Positions 1 through 10,136 of a DNA stretch of 64,000 bases are shown piece after piece. Made by a program: the position numbers and the translations under genes. Every line of letters starts with the position of its first letter. Position 1 is the first letter of the stretch. The DNA is taken from assembly GCA_947095535.1 (NCBI GenBank), contig OX352773.1, positions 154,932,771-154,996,770 on the forward strand, read 5' to 3'. Below the pieces are notes generated by a model. It did no database searches, was not told the origin of the DNA, and saw nothing but the letters and a program-made list of their open reading frames with translations. This stretch comes from Poecilobothrus nobilitatus (taxonomy: Eukaryota > Arthropoda > Insecta > Diptera > Dolichopodidae).

Positions 1-1490
1 AAATTGATTCACAATCATTTCAATTATTGTATGGTTTCAAAAAAATTGATTTTATATGGATTTACATTTTATTAAAAAAGTATTTTAAATTATGGTATTG
101 GGGTAATGGTAATTTTTGATAAATAATAACCCCAACAAAAAAAATCTATTAAAAAAAGGCATAAAAATTATATATGTATATATCTCGATTTTAAATAAAA
201 AAACAATCCATTACAAAATAAATGGATTATAACAAACAACAAATATACTAAAAGTTTTTTAGGCGCATCGCCCTATTTTAAATTAATACGAATCAGTGAA
301 AATATTTTTTTAAAGTACACTTTTTAACAAAAAAGTAATCCTATCATCATCGATAAGTTAACATTAAAATAATTGCATAGACCAAATGGAAATGTAAATT
401 TATTCTTTAAATTTCATAACAATTAGTATAAATTTGATGGAGGTTTCGGTGTAAATTAGCTGATAACTTTAAATGATTTACTTAAGTGCTAATATCTCTA
501 AAAAGAATCTGGACAGGATTGTTTTGAATCTGAAAAGACAATCTGGACAGGATTGTCGCTGTTAATAATTTTTATAGAATAATAAAAATTTATTTAACAA
601 ACTCTACATAAAAATATTAAAGCCGAATATTTTCTCTGCCAAGTCATTAACATGGCTACGGAACCCTTGACTGAGCATATAAAAGATTATATCCTAAAAG
701 TAAGAGATTGGCAATCAAAAGTAGATTGTACATATTCAAAATGTAAATTGTTTGTAAACTTATTTAGAAATATTAATATATAACAATCAATCGAAATGTC
801 CAGCATATTCAATCTCCCCTTTTGTTAATTTAGTTTCTATAGAAGTCATTTAAGAGATGCTAAATTTTAGATTATGGTGCTCAATGGAAAGTGAACTGTT
901 AACAGACTCATAAAAATTCCGACAGTTATACCGACTGTGCAAAAATAAATGTTTTGTCCTGATTTTATCATATCATGGCCAGTGATAATGAAAAATGTTA
1001 GTCTCAGTATTCTGTTTAGGAAGGTTCGACTCCATTCGCTCCATATTTGGCTCCATCTTACCATCTTTACTACACCATCTATGAATATCAAAATTAAATA
1101 AATTTTTCAATTAAAATTAAGTGATTTTTAAAAAATATAAAAAGGCTACATAAAAAAAGAATTTCAATTATTATTAGAAAATAAAGATTTACTACTTTTT
1201 ACTATTTATTCAATTTTCAATGTAATTGTTACAAAATCTTATAAAAGTATATAGAAATTTCAATATAATTTTAATAGCACTTACTCTATATTGAGTAATA
1301 TTTTTAAAAATTTATAATTCTTTTATATTTTGTATTATTTTTGCAGTATTTTTTGTAAAAAAAATATAATTGCATTATGAAAAGAAATGTACTTTACTTC
1401 AAGTTTTCCAATAAATTTGCACAGCTGAGATTCAAACAAATCGATAAAATACAATTATTTTAATTCCGTATAAAATTTAAATTACAAGAA
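1..1490. other. intergenic, no supported gene
   Basis: AT-rich DNA with no recognisable gene. A 17-base direct repeat (AATCTGGACAGGATTGT) occurs at 506-522 and 540-556. A 43-codon plus-strand reading frame at 652-783 starts in a good context and carries a GTAAGA donor-like site at 699; it is discussed as a finding and not called as a gene. A 74-codon minus-strand frame at 867-1091 resembles nothing I recognise. Confidence 0.5.
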
Positions 1491-1494
1491 AGTA

Positions 1495-2690
1495 ATTGGT
1501 ATATAAATTGAAAGGTTTTTAAAGGAGTACATTTTCAAAACGGCTATACAAGCATTCTGAAATTTTTATTATTTTTTTCTTTTTATGTAGATGAAATTGT
1601 GAAAAATCTTCAATTTTAAGAAAATCCTATATATAATTAAGGATTAACACAATCATGTTCATTTTTATGTATTACTTTAAACAAATTTGGACAGGTGTCT
1701 AAAAATAATAAAAATTTCCAATTTTTTACCCCTAAACATGAATAAGCGCTAAAAGTTTTACAGAGATAACTTTTTCCAATGCTTGTTCTCAATGATTTTC
1801 CTACTTCTAAAATTTCTTTGTTATTACTTTGTGTATTGCTTTGTTTTTGCGGCGGTGGTAGGTGAGAATTATCGAAAAACGCTAAAGAGGAACGGTACAA
1901 GCACGAATCACCTATTAACGTGGGGGACTTTAATCCATTAAAAACCACCTACTTTTTTGGTCAAACAATAGGTATTTTTAGTACTATTGTATTGTTTGAG
2001 CAACGACATTGTATTGTTTATCGACTTTCTCTTTAAATCTATGTAAATTAAAACTGTAATCATCCACCATTTTCGGGAACAGGTGATAAATTATTCCACA
2101 TTTGCGATATTCGAGTCACAAATGAATTATCATATACTGAATAAAAGCGGTATTACTTAAAGCGTTTCGGGGATACGTTGGAATTAAAATTTTGGAACAT
2201 TTTTGTTTCATAAAAAGGTAAAGTTAAATAACTAAATTGGAAAAAATGATATAATTTTTATATAGACTAGCTTATCCTATCATTTTATTGTCTTTTAAAT
2301 TCAAGAAATATTCAGTAAAACTTGAAACTTTATAAACATTAATATGAGGTTTTCCAACTTTGAAGCTCTATAGCTCCATAATGCATCGGATAACATAAAA
2401 AAAATTTCTTCTAGAAAATTAATTTTTATTTTAGTCTTATCCGTGTTTAAAATTGCATTGCCCCATCTATATTAGTGTAGAATATTTTTAAATCCAGCCA
2501 TTGGTGCAGTGGTTGACGCACCGCTTCTTATTCAGAAGGGAATGAGGGGTCTCGGGTTCGATTCCCGCCTGAGTACAATAATTATAATAAAAAAATAAAT
2601 AAATATTTTTAAACAAATAGACCTATGGTAAAATAAGGAAATTTTTCAAAAAGTTTTGAAAAATGTGCTAAAAAGATTGTTGATTGTAAA
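1495..2690 (-). repeat. decayed family B repeat (GTCC-type), interrupted by a SINE
   Basis: Several blocks follow the order of the better family B copies on the minus strand. These are the 'acaggtgtctaaaaata' segment near 1693, the 'ctatagctccataatg' segment near 2365, and the terminal 'gaaaaatgtgctaaaaag' near 2658. The copy is heavily diverged and is interrupted by a tRNA-like element at about 2495-2600. The 103-codon minus-strand frame at 1637-1948 lies inside it and is not treated as a gene. Confidence 0.4.
2495..2600 (+). mobile_element. tRNA-derived SINE head (type C)
   Basis: An A-box-like segment (TGGTGCAGTGG near 2505) and a strong B box (GGGTTCGATTCCCG near 2558) sit at tRNA-like spacing, followed by an A/T-rich tail of ATAA repeats. 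The flanking acceptor arms do not pair well, so this looks like a short tRNA-derived retroposon and not a working tRNA. It differs from the other SINEs in the window and lacks their GTCGTAAG hairpin. Confidence 0.55.
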
Positions 2691-2718
2691 ATTTATTTAA
2701 AAAATTATTTAAAAAATA

Positions 2719-2995
2719 GGGGCTTCGGTAGCCTAGTGGGTAGGCGTGTGGCGTATTAACCGAAGGAGTGTGGGTTCGATCCCTGCACAGGTCGTAAGTG
2801 TTTTTTCTTTACATACCCCCCTTACGACCAAATATAATGTAAATATATAGTATATAATATAAACAAAATAAATAATATTGGTATATAATTTAATAATAGT
2901 ACAAAAAACCTATAATGGCCTTGGTAGCCGATGGTTCAATAATATTGCATTACAATTTATGTATGTAATATTAATATAAATAAATAAATAAATAT
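2719..2995 (+). mobile_element. tRNA-derived SINE, type B (copy 1)
   Basis: The head starts GGGGCTTCGGTAGCCTAGTG, giving a pol III A box (GTAGCCTAGTGG) and a B box (GGGTTCGATCCC at 2772-2783). A 9-bp inverted repeat follows directly (GGTCGTAAG 2790-2798, CTTACGACC 2821-2829). The roughly 165-bp AT-rich body is shared with the copy at 52,127-52,400, including 'aaacaaaataaataatatt' and a 'tggccttggtagccgatg' block that echoes the A-box region. The tail is a run of TAAA/AATA units. The 76-codon minus-strand frame at 2910-3140 overlaps its tail and is not a gene. Confidence 0.75.
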
Positions 2996-2999
2996 TTAA

Positions 3000-3714
3000 A
3001 TAATACTTCAAAGATTTTTTTTGACTGACATATGTATAAAGAAAAAGTAAGGAAAACTGCCACACTCGAAAGGGGAAGGCAGCATCGATTTTGTTTGTGT
3101 TATGCAGCGCCATATTAAAACCCATAGATGCCCTAAGCATTTAAAAAAATTAAATAACATTATCTTACAAACGCACTCTTGCAGTTTAGCGATGTAAAAT
3201 TATTGACATCAAGATTTTTGAAACTTCTTCTCAAAATATCATCTAAAAGAAAACGTACCACATTTTGTAAAGATTTACATATGTATTTATATTTATATAA
3301 ATAGAGAAATTTTCTTAAACAACCTATGATTTTGGTCTTGCTTAAAAGTTAAAAGTACCCGTATCTTGGAAATCAGAAATCAGCCCCGCATTATTTAAAA
3401 AATTTCAAATTTTTAGCTCCCCCGAAAAAACGACCCCCAAAAACTAAGGTGCAGTTTTCGGGACCTTTTTAATTTTTTTTTACGGTATCGGAGACTACGT
3501 TTTTTAAACCACATCGGCTGCCAATATACGGGGACTTCTTTAAAATAACATGAAAATGAAATTCAAAATGAATTATTTATATGCCAAAATTTAAATTGGT
3601 ACAAGAGTACAAGACTACTAGAATTGCTTACAATAGGCGAAAGCCAGTTTACGATTGCACAAGTAAAATTGACTTGTATTAAATTTTTTTACGCTAGAAA
3701 AAAAGTTATTCTAT
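3000..3714. other. intergenic, nothing recognised
   Basis: AT-rich sequence with a few G/C-richer patches (3,400-3,530, containing CCCCCGAAAAAACGACCCCC-like text). I see no coding frame, RNA gene or clear repeat. Confidence 0.4.
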
Positions 3715-4100
3715 TCGTCTTTGCAGAATCCTAGAATAAGTATCCTATCTTACTTCCTAGTCAATATATTGCATTAGCTGTTAGAGGTTTCATCCCATTA
3801 TATTGACTAATGAGGAAGATGGGTCTATTCAGTAAGAATCTGACACTACCAATGGGGTATTCTTGGTGTCTTTTCAAAATTCCCATCTCTCCTAGAAAAC
3901 AAAACAGTTAGACACTCAGTATGCATACATTTTAGAAAAAAACATATTTTATTCTTTTCAATGTTCAGTGTTCAGCATTAACTGTATTACTACATGAACT
4001 TAGAGATTTCTTCCCATTATATTGGCTAAGAGCCTGAGGTGGATTTAGACAGTAAGATTCTTTGTGTCTTTAACAGATTTTTACCTCCTTTAGAAAATAA
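3715..4100. repeat. short degenerate repeat, two direct copies plus an inverted piece
   Basis: Two related blocks of about 130 bp lie head to tail at 3775-3905 and 3985-4100. Both contain 'TTCCCATTATATTG(A/G)CTAA'-like text, then a 'CAGTAAGA(A)TCT' block and a 'cctttagaaaa/ctcctagaaaac' ending. Before the first block, 3725-3770 reads as an approximate inverted copy ('cttcctagtcaatatattg' against 'atattgactaatgaggaag'), so part of the region can fold back. I do not recognise the family. Confidence 0.45.
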
Positions 4101-4894
4101 AAAAAATTGATGTAAAATAGTCACAATTCGAAAATTCTTCATAATATATTCTTCATATATTTCATACATTGCTTCAAAATATATATCAACTAAATATGAT
4201 TATATTGTATACATGTACAAATTATAAGTATATAACAAATTTGGAATCTGGAACAAATTTCAAATAATATTTTATTTTAAATATTTAAAAAACCTTGTTG
4301 TTTTATTTAATATATAATTTTAAAACAAATTTTTATCTCAGTATAAATTATATTTAAATTTAGTCTATGTAATAAGTGATACAATATTATGATTATTTCT
4401 TATATGGAAATTTGTTATTACCACAATGTTGTTCATTATATTCATCATAAGGTTTACCATACATATGTATAAAAGAAAATATGTTTCATATTACATTTTT
4501 AAAAAAAAAATTAATTAAATATTTTGGGAAAAAATTTGAATTTATTAAGGAGTAAACAATACATACATTTAATATAATTGCCTTTAATTGGACATTTGTC
4601 ATCTAACTGAAAAAAAAAACATATTATATAAATTAGATATTTTGAAATTTTATTCAAAAAATACAAAAATATTTCGTAACATTACTGGGAGTTAATTATT
4701 CTGAAGTATACAGGCTTATCTCACTCCCCGGTGGACGTCTCCAACAACTGTCTCCTATATAAAACACGAGAATAGTTGGTGAAAAGGAGAGAAATGGCAT
4801 TTAGTGGAGACCGAATGGCCTTATAAACCACTTGAATTATGCCTATGATCTATTTGTGCGAAAACACAAATTATACAAAACAAGCAAGCACAAA

Positions 4895-5262
4895 TATCAT
4901 CAAATGAGCCAGTCCTAACGTATAATCTGTACTTCTATGCGGCTGTGAAACATGGCAAGTAACCGGCAATATCATCAAAAAATACAAAAATATTTTCTAA
5001 CAATATTAACGTATATTAACAAATATGTCAGACGCAATTTGAGAAATCGGTGGCCACAAATAATTGACAATCAATCATTGTGGCAGAGAACAAACCAAGA
5101 AATTATTAAAACGAAGTTCCGAAGAAGAAAATGACAATGGATTGAGCACAGCTTGAGAAATCCAGAAAATAACCTCACAAAACAATGCTTTCAATAGAAG
5201 CCCCAAGGCAGAGGAGATGGTCAGAAGACCGAAAACAATATGGAGAATCCCTGTTTTTTTTT
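4895..5262 (+). pseudogene. non-LTR retrotransposon fragment, C-terminal end of reverse transcriptase ORF
   Basis: Conceptual translation over shifting frames gives, in order, a 'GCETWQVTGNIIKK'-like segment (about 4938-4980), 'RNLRNRWPQIIDNQSLWQRT' (5033-5092), then an 'RRRKWQWIEHSLRNPENN'-like stretch followed by 'KPQGRGDGQK' (5118-5226). This order is typical of the region after the reverse transcriptase palm in RTE-like LINEs of animals (KVTxxxIxKIQxF; IRWPDxISNxELWxRTxQ; RRRKWxWIGHTLRK; WNPQGKRxRGRPxxTWRR). Stops and frameshifts interrupt it, so it is dead. Related debris lies at 48,073-48,800 and 53,083-53,290. Confidence 0.7.
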
Positions 5263-6115
5263 AATTAATTTAATTCTTCAATTTTTTATTTTGAGTTTTA
5301 ATTCAGTAAGTTTTTTTTGGATATATTTTTTCCATGTTTAATGTTTTATCTAAGTGCAGAGATATTTACCATCTTGTTGTTGAGGTACTACTTTATTGTT
5401 ACACTGAATTGGTGGATAGTAGATGTTTTTTAAGAGAAAAATGATATGTTTACTCTCGTTTTCTTTCACTTTTATTCGCTATTTGTTACACAATTTTCCT
5501 ATTATTAATTCACATCACGCAATGTTGTGGTCCAAAGGTGAAGCAATTATTCTTGTCTCGTTTGCTTCTAAATGTTGTAGTCAGTATATTATAAGCTGTT
5601 GAAAATTTAGATGTATAAATTAAGTATATAATAATTGCTCCAGAACTCTGCCCTGCAGTATGCCACCATTGATATTCTATATATTAGTTATAATTGAATT
5701 TAACTTTATTTGAAATAATCTATGTCCTTTAGAATAAAATAAAAATTGTTGGGTAAAATTATGTTACACTAGTAAAGTGAGTCAGTATGCCACACTTTAT
5801 CGAAGCTTGTGCTATATCTAACAATACTGATTTGTAATGTATTCACTTGAACTTGTCGTCACGATTGTAACAACTTCATTTGAAAAGGATATCGTTAAAC
5901 GCTATATTCTCTTAAATAATTTAAATTTGGACAATAGAAAAAGTTGCCTAATAATTGCAATTTGCAATCAGTTAGACAAATACTATCTACTTAGTTACTT
6001 TTATTCAGTCTTAAATAAAAATTTTATAATATTAAATTTCTATGCATCTATCATGAAATGAAATAAAGTTTGGGACATTCCTTTTCTTTGCTAAAACTAT
6101 AAAAATATCAGAATA
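5263..6115. other. intergenic, nothing recognised
   Basis: AT-rich sequence. A 74-codon plus-strand frame at 5837-6061 has no recognisable motif and AT-driven composition, so I do not call it. Confidence 0.4.
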
Positions 6116-6121
6116 TATATT

Positions 6122-6308
6122 TTTTTTAGTGCGTTTCCCTGCCACATAAATGTAACAAGGAAATTACACAGCCTTTCGTTTTCAGTCGTGGCTGTACATA
6201 ACGTAAGGGGGAATTACTCTTACGATGTGTGTGGGATTCGAACTCACACTCCTCGATGTTTACAGTGTATTTTATACACTCTTATCCACTAGACCACCGA
6301 GGCCACCC
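6122..6308 (-). mobile_element. tRNA-derived SINE, type A
   Basis: Read on the minus strand it has a 'CTCGGTGGTCTAGTGG' A-box head, a B box (GAGTTCGAATCCC), the GTCGTAAG-region, a 'GCCACG.CTGAA' block, 'CTGTGTAATTTCCTTG', 'TTATGTGGCAGGGAAACGCA' and a poly(A) end (poly(T) on the plus strand). The flanks share a short direct repeat (CAGAATA at about 6109 and 6308), consistent with a target-site duplication. Confidence 0.75.
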
Positions 6309-6319
6309 AGAATAATTTT

Positions 6320-7165
6320 CAATATAATATTAAGTCCAGACTAAAAATAAGTCCATTCTTAAAAACATAATATTCCATTTTAGTATAAAATGATTTTGAT
6401 CCTTATAGAATGAATAAAACAAAATTTAATAGAATCTTAATATTATAAAAGTACCAGACAAATTTTCCTAAAAACTTTCATTGTTTTTATTTTTTTTAAC
6501 TTTTTGTTCAATAGCTATTCTTAAAAAAATTACATCTCAACATTTTTTTTTATTTTTTTACATATATTCCTAAATGGTATTAAATGAATTTTATCTAAAA
6601 ATAAGTTCAAAATCATTGAACTCATATTTATTGAATTTATTGAATTTTCTAGCACAAATTCAGGCATTTTTATTTTTTTTATATCTACCTTTTATACAAA
6701 TAAGTTCAAAAAATAATGAACTTGGTGTGAATGATGTTTACTCTGTATTATATCAACAATCAATATTTGATAATCTATATCCACCTATTGTTTGATCAAG
6801 GAAAATTTTTTTCAAGTATTCTAGACATTGTACGTTTTTCATCTTAAATAGACGCTGGACAAACAAAGAAAACAAAAAAAAAAACAAAAATAGGAAAAAT
6901 ATTTTGAAGTAAAAATGTTTATTTTTATACTTTTAAATTTTGAACTTGAAACCAATTTTGTTTTGTTCAAAATTATTTTTAACTGAATGATATCTTAATA
7001 TCTAAAAAATTAATTTGAATCTTTCAGTTATTTGCACTTTTAAGTATAAATAATGTTAAGAAAAAGAAATAATATAATAAAAAATTAAAACAACACATTT
7101 TAGTGCTCAACCGTAAAATGAAACGTATACGGCGAATTTTTTCATTCAAAAAAATGTTAAAAATG
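6320..7165. other. intergenic, nothing recognised
   Basis: AT-rich sequence. The 73-codon frame at 6574-6795 is Leu/Ile/Phe-rich as expected from AT-rich DNA and shows no motif. The short phrase 'ataagttcaaaa(a)t.attgaact' recurs near 6602 and 6701, giving a weak local repeat. Confidence 0.35.
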
Positions 7166-7170
7166 TATAA

Positions 7171-8810
7171 AAACAAGGTAGAATGTAAACCAACGGTTTT
7201 TAAAAGCGCACATTTCCAAAACTCAATACAAACTGTTTAGAATTGTGATTTGCACAAAAATTTGAAAATTTCATGTAATAAGAAAAAACGTGAAAATAGG
7301 ACATTTTTGAAATTTTGAGGGGCTATAAGTCCGGAATCCTATATAACTAAGAAAAGCCGTTAACACACGGTTTTAGATTGCAAAATTATTACGCAGAGCC
7401 CGAGATATATACATCTGAAAATGGGACTTTTTCGCAATTTTGAAGAGCTGCAACTTTGGAACCCTTTACAATTAAAATAAACCTTTAACACACATAAAAA
7501 TATATTATTGTAGCTTTAATTTTTATATCTTACAGAAGTAAAATGTGTACAGGTTCCTAAGTTACAGGTGTTTAAAAATAGCAAATTTTCAATTTTTAAG
7601 CCCTAATAGCTCATAAACAGGTGGTGGTCCGAAAAAATTTTCTGAGCAAACTTATACTAATTCTAAAAGTTCTTTCTTGCCTCAAAATTTCAAGCTTCTA
7701 TCTAGAAGCGTGCCGGAGTTATGAAAGTAGAAAAATCATGCAAAATTTGGTTTTCACATAACGGTAAATTTAAATACTAAATTTTAAAAAATTGTATAAT
7801 TTTGATATAAATTTACAAAGATAAAAGAAATATCTGTCGAATGCCATTTTCAGATTGAAAAAATCTTAAGCAGAACATAACATATATGCATTTAAAAATA
7901 GGGCTTTTTCAAAGTTTGAGGGGCTGTAGCTCCGTAATGGGGGGGACTACATGAAAAAGTTGTTCCACAAAATTATTTTTTTTATGAGACCTACCTATGG
8001 TTAAAAGTTTTTTTCTCTATCTTTAACGGTGTAGAAGTTTTGTAAACAGACGGACGGACGGACGGACGGACGGACAGAGTGAAACTAATAAGCACATTTT
8101 TTCAAAATTTTTTTGGAAATGTGCTAAAAAGGAATTTATTTTTAGCACATTAGTCAAAAATAATTTGATAAATTGATTATTAGTTTTACTCTGTTCGCCA
8201 TCTGTATTATTATCCATCCGTCTGTCCGCCTATTTACAAAACTTCTACATCCTTTTAGATAGAATAATAAAATTTTAACCATGGATAAGTCTTTTAAAAA
8301 GATTAATATTGTAGAACAACTTGTTATGTAGCCACACCCATTATAAAGTTATGGCAGCTCAAAATTTTGAGAAGCGCTATTTTTAAATGTACATATTTCA
8401 GGTTATGCTTTACATTTTGTCTATCTAGAAACGCATAATGACAGAATATTTATTTAGCTTTATAAATCAATATCAAAATTATATAATTTGTTACAATTTA
8501 TTATTTAAATTTACTGTTATGTGAAGACAAAGTTTTTGCTTCCTTTTAACTCCGGCACATTTTTAGTTACAACTTTGAAATTTTGACAGAAGAAAGATCT
8601 TTCAGAATTTATAAGTTATTTCAGAAATTTTTTGTATATTTTCCTCTGTTTAAAACCTCTTAGGAATTAAAAATTAAAGATTTGCTAATTTGAAGCATCT
8701 GTAACTTAGCAACTGTCACTCTACAAATTTTTTCCTCTACACTCTTTTTCTTGTTTTTTGGAAAAAGTGAATTTTTAAAAACCTTTGATTTTACATTCTA
8801 TATTGTTATT
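7171..8810. mobile_element. family B repeat, two copies head to head (large imperfect palindrome)
   Basis: The left arm (about 7171-8105) is a family B copy on the minus strand: it runs from AAACAAGGTAGAATGTAAAC through 'gccggagttatgaaag' to a (GGAC)n tract at about 8048-8076. The right arm (about 8125-8810) is a plus-strand copy: it runs from 'gtctgtccgcctatttacaaa' through 'gttatgtgaagacaaag' to 'acattctatattgtt'. The arms meet at a short AT spacer flanked by 'gagtgaaactaataagcaca' and its inverted counterpart. The right arm lacks the second internal unit present in the left. No coding frame is present. Other family B copies are at 19,412-20,577, 29,030-29,395, 51,385-52,110 and 59,108-60,400. 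Confidence 0.7.
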
Positions 8811-9184
8811 TTTAAATACGATCCAATGGAAAGTTGATTCGTTTTGAAAATTTCCTAATTATCGATTTTAATATTATTTTTATTTTGAATGATAAAATGA
8901 TGAATTAGAATTATTTAATTGTATTGAAAGAATTACGAAATTAAAGAAGAAGACGTCTATATGTCTATGAAAATGTTTGCTGAACAAGACGATTATTAAA
9001 ATAAAATAAAAATTAAAACAAATATTGGAAATGATGTGAATATTTTGTGAATATTTGGAAAATAGAATAATTGCTTTTGATAATAACAGAGTTTTTCAAT
9101 TTCTGTTTTATACAATTTAATAATAGGGCTGTCGATTTACAGGAAAAATCATATTTTTTGGAAATGTTAGCAACTCTATCAATG
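8811..9184. other. intergenic, nothing recognised
   Basis: AT-rich spacer between the family B palindrome and a SINE fragment. Overlapping frames at 9013-9219 (minus) and 9071-9388 (plus) run into the SINE and carry no motif. Confidence 0.35.
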
Positions 9185-9345
9185 GGGAATTTTTTTTTTT
9201 GTGCATTTCTCTGCCACATACTCGTAAATGTGAACAGCCTTTACCTTTACAAAATACTTTTTACACAGCCTTTCCTTTTCAAGCGTGGAAAAGTACACAA
9301 CCTTTCCTTTTTAGGCGTGGCTGTAAATGTCGTAAGGGGGTATCT
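9185..9345 (-). mobile_element. SINE type A, 3' fragment with repeated tail unit
   Basis: On the minus strand this is the body and poly(A) end of the type A SINE (GTGGCAGAGAAATGCA, poly(A)) without the tRNA-like head. The 'acacagcctttccttttcaa' module (plus-strand reading) occurs about three times (near 9234, 9272 and 9297), where intact copies have it once. It is 5' truncated and internally multiplied. Confidence 0.65.
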
Positions 9346-9762
9346 AATTTTTCTAAATAAATATTGTTCTTATTTTCACTTTTTCTAAAAAACAAATGGA
9401 GACCGTACGTAAATACATCGAACGTAACACCTTATATTTTACGTTTATTTTTATTTTTATTTAATTTCTTTATTTCTCCATAAATATTAACAAGTAGCAA
9501 CTTAGCTTACAGTATATTCTAGTGTTCAGGTTGATGTCTTTACATCTACATATTACATATTATTACATACATTTTAGTTTTTAAAGAGATAATAATAAGG
9601 TCAATATGATTATATTAGTTTTGACATAAAGAAACGAAGAGCACAACTTTAAGTATTTTATTTTAATTAACTAAATCTTTTAACTAAAAACTTGACTAAT
9701 AAACTTATTTACTAACTATTTTTGTTTGATCAAGCTAAATTGTTAAGGAATTATATAATTAA

Positions 9763-10136
9763 CTAGCTAATAACCGATGCGCGTTGTTACGACCCTCAAT
9801 AAATAACACATATATGCATTTTTAATTGGAAATACGTGTTAACGAATTCCAAGTCTGTTAATTGAGTCAACTACACTGTCAAAGAGCAACACGTATACAA
9901 ATTTGAAGTCAATCGGTCAAATCGTTTTTATTTTAGAGCAAAAAAGTTTAAATATGTATTTGACCACAACCCCAACTTGGCGGCTCTTTAGAGAAAAATG
10001 GTTAGCCGAGAAACACTCCCCGTACCCAAAACTATTTATTTCACAAATTTTGATGATGATCGGCTTAGCAGTTTAGGAGTATATAAATCAGAAACAGACA
10101 CACAAACAGTCAAATATTCTCTTTTATATATATAGA
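9763..10136 (-). mobile_element. non-autonomous Helitron
   Basis: On the minus strand the element begins TCTATATATATAAAAGAGAA (10,136 downward) and ends CTAG at 9766-9763, with A before the start and T after the end. These are the hallmarks of Helitrons, which insert between A and T and end in CTRR. The 'gctaagccgatcatcatc' block and the GC-rich segment just before CTAG match the usual body of such short elements. The expected hairpin near the 3' end is weak. No helicase or Rep frame is present in the 374 bp. Confidence 0.75.

Noticed and set aside
867..1091. 74-codon minus-strand frame with hydrophobic stretches, considered as a chemoreceptor exon
   Set aside because: No signature motif and no convincing splice sites; hydrophobic residues are expected in AT-rich frames.
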